Source: Geothrix campi (GTDB lineage: Bacteria; Acidobacteriota; Holophagae; Holophagales; Holophagaceae). Taken from it: 64,000 bases of DNA. Numbering within the stretch: position 1 is the first letter of the stretch; each line of letters opens with the position of its first letter. The notes beneath the pieces are model-generated. The model saw nothing but the letters and a program-made list of their open reading frames with translations. It was not told where the DNA came from and ran no database searches. Shown here in pieces: positions 1-7,684 of the stretch. The stretch lies in the NCBI RefSeq assembly GCF_024609265.1, contig NZ_JANHMP010000002.1, positions 520,490-584,489 on the forward strand. Reading direction: 5' to 3'. A program made the position numbers and the translations under genes.

Positions 1-1
1 C

Positions 2-193
2 CTGGCGGTGGTGCTGGGGGTTCCCGCGCTGGGGCTCTACGGGTCCAGCGATCCGGTTGTCGCGGGGTTGCCGCCGGGCGCCGGCCAGGTCCTCCGAACT
101 GGCATCAGCTGCTCTCCCTGCCGGGAGCGGGCCTGCCAGCGCCGACAGTGCCTGGAGGAACTCACGCCGGAGCAGGTGGCGAGTGCCATCTGA
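2..193 (+). CDS. waaF: Glycosyltransferase family 9 (LPS heptosyltransferase), C-terminal fragment
   Basis: The reading frame is open from the left edge and ends at TGA 191-193, so only the last ~63 residues are present. The visible part has the family-9 signature: GVPALGLYGSSDP (nucleotide-sugar binding end of the second Rossmann domain) and then the cysteine-rich tail CSPCRERACQRRQC that precedes a final helix. In the family this enzyme adds heptose to the inner core of lipopolysaccharide at the inner membrane's cytoplasmic face. The true start lies outside the window. WaaF versus another heptosyltransferase cannot be decided from the tail alone. Confidence 0.75.
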   Translation: MAVVLGVPALGLYGSSDPVVAGLPPGAGQVLRTGISCSPCRERACQRRQCLEELTPEQVASAI

Positions 194-298
194 GGCATCG
201 AACCGGCCGTTGCTGAAATCTCAGGACATTCCCAAGAGACTTTCCTGCCAGGCGTTCTTTTTTGCAAGAATGGGTCATCCGGGGATTGGATCTGCACC

Positions 299-2194
299 AT
301 GCCCTCCATAGACGCCTTCCAGGAACTCTTCCGCCGCCATCCCGTTCCGATGTGGATCTACGATCTGGCGACGCTGAAGTTTCTGGAGGTGAACGAAGCG
401 GCCTGCGAAACCTATGGGTACGATCGGGAGGTCTTTCTCACCCTCACCCTGCGCGACATCCGCCCGCCTGAGGATGTGTTCCTGCTGGAGGACGATGTCG
501 GCAAGGGGCGGCCACCCTTCCAGCGCAGCGGCACTTGGCGGCACGCCACCCGCACGGGCCGGATCCTCCAGGTGGAGATCACCTCGCACGCTCTTGGATT
601 CGAGGGGCGTGACGCGGTCCTGGTCATGGCCCGGGATGTCTCGAACCGGCATGCCGAGGAGCGGGAACTCCAGCGGAGCCTCGTCCGGCTGGCTCAGGCC
701 CGGAGGCTGGCCCGCCTGGTGGCCTGGGATTACGATTTGCTGGCGAAGCGGCTGGAATGGCCGGACGAGGCCATGGAGATCCTTGGGCTCCAGGGACAGC
801 AGCCGGTCCGGAGCGCAGAGGACTACCTCGCCTTGGTACATCCCGAGGACCGGAAATGGGTCCGGACCTGGATCTTGAAGGCCCTGAAGGGAGACGCGAA
901 TTTCGATTTCGAACACCGCCTGCTCCTGGATTCAGGCGACGAACGCATCCTCCATCTGTCCGCCGAGGTGGTCCGCGATGGACACGGCCGGCGCACCCAA
1001 CTCTGGGGCGTGGCCCAGGATGTGACAGAGGCCCGCCGGCGCCAGATGGCGGACCTCCAGTCCCAGAAGCTGGAAAGCCTGGGGCTGCTGGCCGGCGGCA
1101 TTGTTCACGACTTCAACAACCTCCTCACCGCCATGCTGGCCAACTTCCAATTGGCGGCGGAGTCGATTCCGGAGGACAACCCGGCTCATCGCCACCTTCG
1201 CCTGGCCGCCGCAGCCGCGGAGAAGTCGGCCCTGCTGACTTCCCAGCTTCTGGGATATTCAGGGAAGGGGCGGTTCCATGTGCGGCCCCTCGATTTGAAC
1301 AAGACCGTGGAGGAAGTGCTGGACATGCTCCGGCTGTCCCTCGGCACGAAGACGGAGCTCCACCTCCACTTCGAGGAGGGACTGCCTCCCGTGCTGGGAG
1401 ATCCGGCGCAGATCCATCAGGTCGTGCTGAACCTGGCCACGAACGCCACGGAGGCGCTGGGCGGGAAGCCGGGTTCCATCCGCATCACCACGCAGTCGAC
1501 CACGCTCGACGCTGCCTACATCCAGAGCACCTTCGCGCCCGCGGAGCAGGTGAGCCCAGGGCCTTATGTCTGTTTCCAGATCTCCGACACCGGGTGCGGG
1601 ATCCCTCCAGAACGCCTGGGGCGCATTTTCGATCCCTTCTACACCACCAAGGTGAAGGGACGCGGCCTGGGCCTTTCCGCCATCCTCGGCATCATCAGGA
1701 GCCACGGTGGGGTCTTGAAGGTCTACAGCGAAGAGGGCCGGGGAACGAATTTCCGGATCTTCCTGCCCGCCTCCACCCGGGAACCCCATCCGGCCGAGCC
1801 GACGGGGGGGCTTGCCGGCAATCGGTCCACAGGGGGGCAGGTGCTGGTGGTGGATGACGACGAACTGGTGCGGGCCACCGCCCGCGGGGTCCTTGAGCGG
1901 GAGGGATTCGAGGTCCTGGAGGCCTCCGACGGACCGCTCTGTCTTGAGGCCCTGAAGGCCTCCCCCGGGCAGATCCGGCTGGTGCTCATGGATCTGACCA
2001 TGCCGGGGATGGACGGGGTGGCGACCTACCAGGCCCTTCGGATCCTGGATCCGGACGTCAGGGTGGTTCTCACCAGCGGGTACAACGAGCAGGAGGCCAT
2101 CAACCGGTTCGTGCAGGGCGATCTGGCCGGATTCATCCAGAAGCCCTTCAGTGCCGGCGATCTGGCGCGGATAGTGCACGCGGCCCTGGTGTAG
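299..2194 (+). CDS. PAS-containing hybrid histidine kinase with C-terminal receiver domain
   Basis: 631 residues with no membrane segment, so a cytoplasmic sensor. An N-terminal PAS (about 5-125) is followed by a second PAS of the fold-3 type (about 140-245), a HisKA domain with phospho-acceptor His270 (GGIVHDFNNLLT), and an HATPase domain with the N box (NLATNATEAL), G1 (DTGCGIP) and G2 (GRGLGL). A proline-rich linker leads to a receiver domain (VVDDDE acidic pocket; LMDLTMPG with phospho-acceptor Asp565). The VHDFNN H-box is typical of hybrid kinases without a dedicated partner. It stands alone, 105 bp after the glycosyltransferase, and no cognate regulator is adjacent. The ligand is not predictable. 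Confidence 0.9.
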   Translation: MPSIDAFQELFRRHPVPMWIYDLATLKFLEVNEAACETYGYDREVFLTLTLRDIRPPEDVFLLEDDVGKGRPPFQRSGTWRHATRTGRILQVEITSHALGFEGRDAVLVMARDVSNRHAEERELQRSLVRLAQARRLARLVAWDYDLLAKRLEWPDEAMEILGLQGQQPVRSAEDYLALVHPEDRKWVRTWILKALKGDANFDFEHRLLLDSGDERILHLSAEVVRDGHGRRTQLWGVAQDVTEARRRQMADLQSQKLESLGLLAGGIVHDFNNLLTAMLANFQLAAESIPEDNPAHRHLRLAAAAAEKSALLTSQLLGYSGKGRFHVRPLDLNKTVEEVLDMLRLSLGTKTELHLHFEEGLPPVLGDPAQIHQVVLNLATNATEALGGKPGSIRITTQSTTLDAAYIQSTFAPAEQVSPGPYVCFQISDTGCGIPPERLGRIFDPFYTTKVKGRGLGLSAILGIIRSHGGVLKVYSEEGRGTNFRIFLPASTREPHPAEPTGGLAGNRSTGGQVLVVDDDELVRATARGVLEREGFEVLEASDGPLCLEALKASPGQIRLVLMDLTMPGMDGVATYQALRILDPDVRVVLTSGYNEQEAINRFVQGDLAGFIQKPFSAGDLARIVHAALV

Positions 2195-2244
2195 ATCTGA
2201 GTGCCGCCGGCAGAGGGGGGCCTCCCGCTCCACTCCCCGGTGGA

Positions 2245-2601
2245 CTACCGGATATTGAACTTGAACTTGCCCTCATGGCATTCCAGGCACTTCACCTTGG
2301 GGGGCTGGTGCTGGCGGTGGCATTCCGTGCAGGGGATCTCTCCCAGATGGGAATCGTGGGGATTGGGCTTCGCATCCTTGGTCAGGGCCTTCATGGCGGG
2401 ATAGTCGCCGTGGCATGTCATGCAGGAATCGGAAGCCACGGCCTTCTTGGTGGGCTTCTCCTCATGGTGGCAGTCGAAACAGTGGACCCCGGCCTTGGCG
2501 TGATGGTCGGGCAGTTTGTGGCCAGCGGCTTCCTGAGCCAGGGCGGGAACCGTCAGGAGCAGACAGGAGAGCAGGTTGGCAACGCAACGAACGGGAGTCA
2601 T
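2245..2601 (-). CDS. Small periplasmic tetraheme cytochrome c
   Basis: 118 residues with a cleavable signal peptide (about 1-22, ending ALA-QE). The mature part carries four CXXCH heme motifs at C41, C60, C91 and C105, plus additional histidines (HKLPDHH, HHEE, NPHDSH, RQHQ) that fit bis-His ligation. Spacing and the start HKLPDHHAKAG resemble the small tetraheme cytochrome / flavocytochrome c N-terminal domain of Shewanella. Those proteins shuttle electrons across the periplasm between inner-membrane quinol dehydrogenases and outer-membrane or terminal reductases. It is monocistronic and convergent with the kinase. Partners are not in the neighbourhood; the NrfD locus at 20 kb is a candidate only by inference. 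Confidence 0.9.
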   Translation of the reverse strand: MTPVRCVANLLSCLLLTVPALAQEAAGHKLPDHHAKAGVHCFDCHHEEKPTKKAVASDSCMTCHGDYPAMKALTKDAKPNPHDSHLGEIPCTECHRQHQPPKVKCLECHEGKFKFNIR

Positions 2602-2915
2602 GGCGATTCCTCAAACCCTGGCGGTGGCAGCCGCCAGATTTCTAGGCAGTTTACAAAAGGCCTGGACCTTGTCTGAGCAGCGTGCCTTGGGTGGCCCCCC
2701 AGATCCAGGCCCTGGTTGGGATTTTGGCGGACGCGTGACCTCAATCACGTTTGAGTCCATACGGGCGGACGTCGAAGGTTCAGGTGTAGGATCATGACCC
2801 AGAAGGCATCTATGGCGGCATCTTTCCAGATCATTGCTAGTTATCCAATGAACTTTCAGGGGACCGAAGCAGGGGGTATTCCTGTCGTTGTCCCTGATCC
2901 AACCAAGGGGTCTGT
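2602..2915. other. Intergenic region between divergent cytochrome and phosphate-binding genes
   Basis: 314 bp separate the start codons of two divergently transcribed exported proteins, so both promoters should lie here. I see a short hairpin (CGTG..CACG around 2737-2752) and an AT-richer stretch near 2830-2870. There is an acceptable ribosome binding site (aagggg) just before the downstream ATG. I see no convincing -35/-10 pair, riboswitch or coding sequence. Confidence 0.4.
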
Positions 2916-3914
2916 ATGAGAGGGAATCGCACGCACTTCGCCGCGGGCTTGGCCGTGGTGTTGTGGATGTCCTGTTTCACGGGGCTCCAGGCCCAGTCAG
3001 CCCAGACGCGGGCGAAGGTGCCCACCACCATCCCCCGCTACCAGCCGCAAGCCGCGGTGAAGGGCCCCATCGATCTGCCGGGGGCGGATGAGCTCATGGA
3101 TCTCGGTGACGAATGGTCCAGCGGGTTCAAGAAGTTCCATCCTCAGGCCAACCTGATCTACCGGTCGAAGCTCACGAAGGAAGCCGTGAAGGACTTCCAG
3201 GAGGGCTCCGCTCTGCTCATCCTCGCAGACCGGGAACTCACGCCGGAGGAGACCAGGACCTTCCAGACCAAGTTCGGCTACATGCCGATGCGCATTCCCG
3301 TCTGTCTGGACGCCAACATTGTCTTCGTCAACAAGGCCAACCCCATCACCTCCATCTCCATGGAACAGCTCGACGCCATCTATTCCAGGGCGCGCCTCGG
3401 TGGCAGCAAGGCCCCCGCCATGGTCTGGGGTGACCTGGGAGTCAAGGGCGAGTACGCCAAGTTGCCCATCGTCGCCTACGCAAGGGCGGAAGGCACGAAC
3501 ACCCGCACTTCATTTGCCGCCCAGGCCATGCTCAAGGGCGAATACCGGCCCGGCATCCAGGAGCGGGATGATTCTTCGGCCCTGGCGGAAGCCGTCATGA
3601 CCGATCGGGCGGGCATCGCCTTCGGGACCATGGCCTCCTGGTATTTCGCCAACAAGGTGCTCCCTGTGACGCCTTACCACATCGACGATGCCCGGTCTCC
3701 CAACCAGGAGAACGTCACCACCAGCAAGTACCCCATGCCCCGCCTGTTCTACGCCTACCTGAACCGGACGCCTGGGCAGCCCCTCCCCGGGCCGGTCAAC
3801 GAGGTCATCCACTTCCTCCTGACCCAGGAAGGCCAGAACGCTGTGGCCGATTCCGGCCTGCTCCCCGGCCCCCCGGAGTTCATCCAGATCGCCCTGAAGC
3901 GCCTCAGCCGGTAG
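2916..3914 (+). CDS. PstS-like phosphate/anion-binding periplasmic protein (PBP-like)
   Basis: 332 residues with a signal peptide (about 1-27, ending LQAQ-SAQ). The body matches the PBP_like_2/PstS fold. A first lobe (LPGADELMDLGDEW) is followed by a central block with IPVCLDANIVFVNKANPITSISMEQL, where the hinge and DAI(Y/F) segment of PstS proteins normally sits. A second lobe with YARAEGTNTRTSF corresponds to the anion-binding loop, and GIAFGTMASW lies near the C-terminus. No pstCAB or phoU genes adjoin it, so it is a solitary binding protein. It may serve phosphate scavenging, signalling or another anion. Start ATG 2916 is preceded by aagggg. Confidence 0.75.
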   Translation: MRGNRTHFAAGLAVVLWMSCFTGLQAQSAQTRAKVPTTIPRYQPQAAVKGPIDLPGADELMDLGDEWSSGFKKFHPQANLIYRSKLTKEAVKDFQEGSALLILADRELTPEETRTFQTKFGYMPMRIPVCLDANIVFVNKANPITSISMEQLDAIYSRARLGGSKAPAMVWGDLGVKGEYAKLPIVAYARAEGTNTRTSFAAQAMLKGEYRPGIQERDDSSALAEAVMTDRAGIAFGTMASWYFANKVLPVTPYHIDDARSPNQENVTTSKYPMPRLFYAYLNRTPGQPLPGPVNEVIHFLLTQEGQNAVADSGLLPGPPEFIQIALKRLSR

Positions 3915-3925
3915 GTCCACCACTC

Positions 3926-3961
3926 AGGAAGGCCCTCGTGCCCAGACACGAGGGTCTTCCT
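3926..3961 (+). terminator. Hairpin downstream of the phosphate-binding gene
   Basis: A 15-bp stem with one G-T wobble (3926-3940 against 3947-3961) and a 6-nt loop (cccaga) begins 12 bp after the stop codon. It lacks a T-tract, so it may be factor-assisted or a transcript stabiliser rather than a classical intrinsic terminator. Confidence 0.6.
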
Positions 3962-4016
3962 GCGCCGTGTAAGGGTACAAGCAGAAGCCCGGCTTTGCCG
4001 TGTTTCTGCGCGGGGG

Positions 4017-4064
4017 TCCGGGGGTTTCCCTCGCAACGCATGCGTTGCGAGGGAAACCCCCGGA
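4017..4064. repeat. 48-bp perfect palindrome between convergent genes
   Basis: Every base of 4017-4040 pairs with 4041-4064. The centre is acgca/tgcgt and the arms include gggtttccctcgcaac. It lies 5 bp beyond the stop codon of the convergent cysS gene. A palindrome with no loop can extrude as a cruciform or act as a bidirectional terminator. It follows a smaller inverted repeat (gcagaa...ttctgc, about 3982-4009). Confidence 0.8.
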
Positions 4065-4069
4065 AAGCA

Positions 4070-5518
4070 TTAAGCTCGCCGCCAGCCCACGGTGCCGTCC
4101 TTGCGGTCCTCCAGCACGATGCCCATGGCCTTGAGGTGGTCGCGGACGCGATCGGCCTCGGCCCAGTTCTTCGCGGCCTTGGCGGCCCGGCGCGCCTCGA
4201 TGAGCGCCTCCACCTCGGCGTCGAGGCTGGCCTCCTCGTGGGGCCAAGCGGCGAAGATGGCATCGGCCTCGTCCAGGAAGGCCAGCACGGCGTCGCGCTC
4301 CTCGCGGGTGAGGGCCACGTGGTCGTCCTGGGCGTTGAGATCGCTGATGAGGGTAAAGAGGGCGGCCAGGGCTTCGGGGGTGTTCAGATCGTCGGCCATG
4401 GCCGCCCAGAACTGTTCCCGGGCCTGATCCAGGCGGGCTGCGGGTTCGATGGCCTCGGCCCAGGGCCCGCCCCCAGCCTGGCCTTCGCCCTCCATGCGCT
4501 TGCGGAAGGCGCGGATGCGCTTCAGCGAATTCTCGGCGGCCCGCAGACCCTCAAAGCTGAAGTTCAGCACCTTGCGGTAGTGGTTGCTCTGGATGGCGTA
4601 GCGCAGGGCGATGGGATCCACCCCCTTGGCCATCAGGTCACGCAGGGTAAAGAAGTTGCCCAGGCTCTTGGCCATCTTCTGGCCTTCGACCATGAGGAAC
4701 TCGCCGTGGACCCAATGGTTCACCCAGCGGTGACCGAGGCAGCCCTCGCTCTGGGCGATTTCGTTCTCGTGGTGGGGGAAGATCAGGTCCACCCCGCCGC
4801 TGTGGATATCCACCCGCTCACCCAGCAGTTCCATGCCCATGGCCGAGCACTCGATATGCCACCCGGGCCGCCCGGGTCCCCAGGGGCTGTCCCACCACGG
4901 TTCCCCGGGCTTGGCCGCCTTCCACAGCACGAAGTCGGTGACGGAATCGCGCTCGTACTCGTCGGCATCCACGGAGGTTCCGCCCTGCATGCCCTCGCGA
5001 TCCAGGTGCGCCAGGCAGCCGTACTGGGGCAGGCCGGCGATGCGGTAGTAGACGCTGCCCTCGCGGACATACGCCAGGCCCTTCGCCTCGAGTTCCTGCA
5101 CCAAGTGGATCATCTGGGGAATGTAGGCCGTGGCGCGGGGGAGGAAATTCGCCCGCTGGACGCCCAGCGTCTCCAGATCCTCCAGGAAGACGGCGGTGAA
5201 GCGCTCGGTAAGGGCCTTCATGGCCTCGTGGCGGGCCCCGTTGGGGGCGTCCGCGGGCAGACCGCCCTGGGAATCGCGGATGATCTTGTCCTCGACATCC
5301 GTGATGTTCATGCAGTGGCGGACTTCGTGGCCCGCGGTCTGGAACGTGCGCTTGAGCAGGTCCTGGAAGAGGAAGGTTCTTAAATTTCCGATGTGTGCGT
5401 AGTTGTAAACTGTGGGGCCACAGGTGTACAACGAAACAATCCCGGGCACCACGGGTACCACAGGTTCGATCTTTCGAGTCAGGGTGTTGAAAAGGGAGAT
5501 CCGCCGCTGCATCTTCAT
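4070..5518 (-). CDS. cysS: Cysteinyl-tRNA synthetase
   Basis: 482 residues, normal for the family. It charges tRNA-Cys with cysteine in the cytoplasm. Class I motifs are clear: TCGPTVYNYAHIGN with the HIGH-type signature as HIGN at 42-45, zinc ligands at Cys33 and in the WHIECSAMG segment (about 220-228), the HSGGVDLIFPHHENEIAQSE block (239-257) and KMAKS at 281-285. The C-terminal anticodon-binding helical domain ends in a short basic tail. It is monocistronic, divergent from the GAF protein by 51 bp and convergent with the phosphate-binding gene. Confidence 0.97.
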   Translation of the reverse strand: MKMQRRISLFNTLTRKIEPVVPVVPGIVSLYTCGPTVYNYAHIGNLRTFLFQDLLKRTFQTAGHEVRHCMNITDVEDKIIRDSQGGLPADAPNGARHEAMKALTERFTAVFLEDLETLGVQRANFLPRATAYIPQMIHLVQELEAKGLAYVREGSVYYRIAGLPQYGCLAHLDREGMQGGTSVDADEYERDSVTDFVLWKAAKPGEPWWDSPWGPGRPGWHIECSAMGMELLGERVDIHSGGVDLIFPHHENEIAQSEGCLGHRWVNHWVHGEFLMVEGQKMAKSLGNFFTLRDLMAKGVDPIALRYAIQSNHYRKVLNFSFEGLRAAENSLKRIRAFRKRMEGEGQAGGGPWAEAIEPAARLDQAREQFWAAMADDLNTPEALAALFTLISDLNAQDDHVALTREERDAVLAFLDEADAIFAAWPHEEASLDAEVEALIEARRAAKAAKNWAEADRVRDHLKAMGIVLEDRKDGTVGWRRA

Positions 5519-5569
5519 GGCACTAGGTAACCATCTTTATCCGTTCTTCTAAAGGCTTCGTGTGTCCTC

Positions 5570-6214
5570 ATGGGTTTCTTCGATAGAAAATCCGGAGATC
5601 AGGCGTCGATCGGACGGGACGAGCGGTTGCACCAATTGGAGGGTGAGAACCGGGCCCTCAAGAGCCGCCTGGAAGATACCCAGGAGCTGGTGCGCCACCT
5701 GGATGAGGATCGGGATCTCCTCCTGGGGGCCGTGGAGCGGCTCCGCCCGGGGCTCCCTCCCCGGGAGCTGGGAGAGGCCCTCCTGGAGGTCTGCTTCAAG
5801 CCGCTGGGCCTGGCCTGCTTCTACGTGGCTCTGGCGGATTGGGACCGGGATCAACTGGAGTTCGTGCTCTACCACGAGGGTGGACGCGTCCGGCAGCATC
5901 CGTCCCGGCGGCTTTCCGACCGGGCCGGCCTGTCTGAGCGGGTTCTCTCCAATGGACGCCCCATCTACATCCGGACCATGGAGGAGGGCCAGGCGTCAGG
6001 CAGCCTGCTGACCGCGGCAGAACAGGCCACTGGGCTCATCCCCAACTCCTGGTACGGCGTCCCGCTGGGCAAGGGACCCCATCCGGCGGGGCTCGTGAGC
6101 TTCCAGAGCTTCCAGACAGACGCCTTCAGCGAAAGTCGGCGGCGGGTCATGGATGCCCTGGCGACCCTGCTGTCGACCTGCATGTGCCAGCAGGAGACCC
6201 TTCAGCACCCCTGA
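5570..6214 (+). CDS. Coiled-coil plus GAF domain protein
   Basis: 214 residues, soluble. Residues about 15-55 form a heptad-like coiled coil (RLHQLEGENRALKSRLEDTQ). The rest fits a GAF domain: LEVCFKPLGLACFYVALADW, a ligand-pocket region with the GGRVRQHPSRRLSD segment, WYGVPLGKGPHPAGLVSFQ and a final helix. It has no catalytic output domain, so it may be a sensor that works through a partner bound by its coiled coil. The gene is alone, between cysS and a convergent thioesterase. The ligand is unknown. Confidence 0.65.
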   Translation: MGFFDRKSGDQASIGRDERLHQLEGENRALKSRLEDTQELVRHLDEDRDLLLGAVERLRPGLPPRELGEALLEVCFKPLGLACFYVALADWDRDQLEFVLYHEGGRVRQHPSRRLSDRAGLSERVLSNGRPIYIRTMEEGQASGSLLTAAEQATGLIPNSWYGVPLGKGPHPAGLVSFQSFQTDAFSESRRRVMDALATLLSTCMCQQETLQHP

Positions 6215-6222
6215 AGGGCCGC

Positions 6223-6615
6223 TCAGGTTCGTTGGACCAGGGCCAGGAGGTCCTCCGGCAGCACCCGTGCGCGGTTGTCGGAACCGGCCACCAGATGGAT
6301 GCTCTCGCCCTCGGCCAGCAGTGTGCCGTCCCGCTCGATGCGGTAGCCGAAGACAATGCGGCGGCGACCGGTCTCCCGCAGGAAAGTCCGAACCTGCACC
6401 AGTTCATCGTAGTAGGCGGGTGCCCTGAAGCGCACCCGGATCTCATTCACCACGAGACGCACCCCTCGGGCTTCCCAGTCCGCGTAGCTCTGGCCGAGTT
6501 CACGGAGGAAATCGCTGCGACCAAGCTCCATCCACACGGGATACGTCGCGTGGTGGACGATGCCCATGGCATCGGTCTCGGCATAGCGCACTCGGAGTTC
6601 GGTCAGCGATTCCAT
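6223..6615 (-). CDS. YbgC/FadM-type acyl-CoA thioesterase (4HBT fold)
   Basis: 130 residues from ATG 6615; an upstream in-frame ATG at 6630 would only add five residues. The hot-dog signature VRYAETDAMGIVHHATYP contains the catalytic-type Asp15 and the HH pair. It is followed by FRAPAYYDELVQVRTFL and the C-terminal GRRRIVFGYRIERDG strands. Family members hydrolyse acyl-CoA thioesters in the cytoplasm and are often linked to the Tol-Pal or phospholipid systems. No tol genes adjoin here, so the physiological substrate is open. Confidence 0.88.
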   Translation of the reverse strand: MESLTELRVRYAETDAMGIVHHATYPVWMELGRSDFLRELGQSYADWEARGVRLVVNEIRVRFRAPAYYDELVQVRTFLRETGRRRIVFGYRIERDGTLLAEGESIHLVAGSDNRARVLPEDLLALVQRT

Positions 6616-6630
6616 GACTCCAGCGTACAC

Positions 6631-6656
6631 AAAGAAGCCCCGCCGGAGCGGGGCTT
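6631..6656 (-). terminator. Intrinsic terminator of the small exported protein gene
   Basis: Stem aagccccgc/gcggggctt (6635-6643 with 6648-6656) with a 4-base loop. Read on the minus strand it is followed by cttt. It lies 26 bp past the stop codon at 6683 and separates that gene from the thioesterase. Confidence 0.75.
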
Positions 6657-6682
6657 GTGGTGCGCGCGGACCGGGCTCCCGG

Positions 6683-7030
6683 CTACTCGACGGTGACGCG
6701 GATGTGATCGCCCTTGTCCGTGGTGACTTCCAGGAGCAGGTCGCCCGGCTTGGCGTCGGAGAGCAGCTTCTGGAGCTGTTCGGGTTTCAGGCCCTTCTTC
6801 GATTCGCCGTTGATCTTGATCTCGCCCTCGCCCGCCATGTCGAGGATGCCGTTGGCCAGGCTGATGGGCATGCGGATATGCACTTCGTTGGGGCCGTCCA
6901 CGCCCTGGCGCTTGGCATGGTGATGGAAGGATTTGGAGACGATGTCCACCTTGAGGAACCGCGCGTTCTGCGCGGCCAGAGGGAGGGCGAGGCTGGCCGC
7001 CAGGGCCAGCGGGATCATGATGGCGCGCAT
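6683..7030 (-). CDS. Small exported protein of unknown function
   Basis: 115 residues from ATG 7030, chosen because a strong aaggagg site lies 6-7 bases upstream and because it starts a clean signal peptide (MRAIMIPLALAASLALPLAAQ). The mature part has a mixed alpha/beta look with a histidine cluster (SFHHHAKRQG), IRMPISLANGILDMAGEGEIKING and a C-terminal DKGDHIRVTVE. The central part resembles small periplasmic proteins annotated only as hypothetical, so I assign no function. It is divergent from the thioredoxin gene. Confidence 0.7.
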   Translation of the reverse strand: MRAIMIPLALAASLALPLAAQNARFLKVDIVSKSFHHHAKRQGVDGPNEVHIRMPISLANGILDMAGEGEIKINGESKKGLKPEQLQKLLSDAKPGDLLLEVTTDKGDHIRVTVE

Positions 7031-7198
7031 GGGCGTCCTCCTTGGAAGGAATGGGGTCGGCACTCGCCGGGTCGAAAGAGATTACGGGGTGCTGATGCGG
7101 AGGATTAGCCCGGATATCCTGGAAGGTGGAACGGAAGGCCGCCTGCTTCCATCCAAGGTCCATGTGCGGTCCGTCCGCCCTCTTTCCGGAGTCCCAGC

Positions 7199-7606
7199 AT
7201 GAAAGCCCTCGCCGCCCTCCTGCTCATCGCCGCGCCCCTGGTGGCCCAGGGACCCGTGAAGTGGGAGCACGACTACCAGGCCGCCCTCAAGCGCGCCAAA
7301 GCCGAAAAGAAGGTCATCTTCATGGACCTCTGGACCGAGTGGTGCCCGCCCTGCCAGTACCTGCAGAAGAACGTCTTCCCCAGCGCCGAGGGCCAGGCTG
7401 CCCTGGCCAAGGTGGTGCCCTTCTCCGCGCTGGTGGAGAAGCGGGATCGTACGCCTCTACCCGAGGGGAAGAAGCTGGCCGATAAGTTCGGTCTGGAAGC
7501 CTTCCCGACCATGGTGATTCTCGATGCCGATGGCAAAGAGGTCCGCCGCCAGGTGGGTGCCTTCCGCACCGGAGCCGAGTTCGCGGCCTGGCTGGGTAGC
7601 AAGTAG
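7199..7606 (+). CDS. Periplasmic thioredoxin-fold protein (CPPC active site)
   Basis: 135 residues with a signal peptide of about 17 (ending LVAQ-GP). The active site WTEWCPPCQYLQKNVF has the redox pair C49/C52. The cis-proline motif is in FPTMVILDADGKEV. It looks like the thioredoxin_7/DsbD-gamma type, which passes reductant to periplasmic disulfides or cytochrome maturation. No DsbD-like transmembrane partner is adjacent. A strong terminator follows. Confidence 0.88.
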   Translation: MKALAALLLIAAPLVAQGPVKWEHDYQAALKRAKAEKKVIFMDLWTEWCPPCQYLQKNVFPSAEGQAALAKVVPFSALVEKRDRTPLPEGKKLADKFGLEAFPTMVILDADGKEVRRQVGAFRTGAEFAAWLGSK

Positions 7607-7621
7607 CTGTCAGCCCTCAGG

Positions 7622-7659
7622 AGAAGGACGGCGGCCTGTGGGCCGCCGTCCTTCTTTTT
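7622..7659 (+). terminator. Strong intrinsic terminator after the thioredoxin gene
   Basis: A perfect 15-bp stem (7622-7636 with 7641-7655), tetraloop tgtg, then tttt. It is nested inside a second inverted repeat (tgtcagccctc 7608-7618 with gagggctgaca 7670-7680), so it probably serves the convergent BatB gene too. Confidence 0.9.
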
Positions 7660-7684
7660 GCTGGGGGGCGAGGGCTGACAGCCC

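Noticed and set aside
2602..2915. A cyclic-dinucleotide (GEMM-type) riboswitch before the phosphate-binding protein, as found near cytochromes in related bacteria.
   Set aside because: The conserved GEMM core segments (CACGCA and GACGCAAAGCC-like) are absent.
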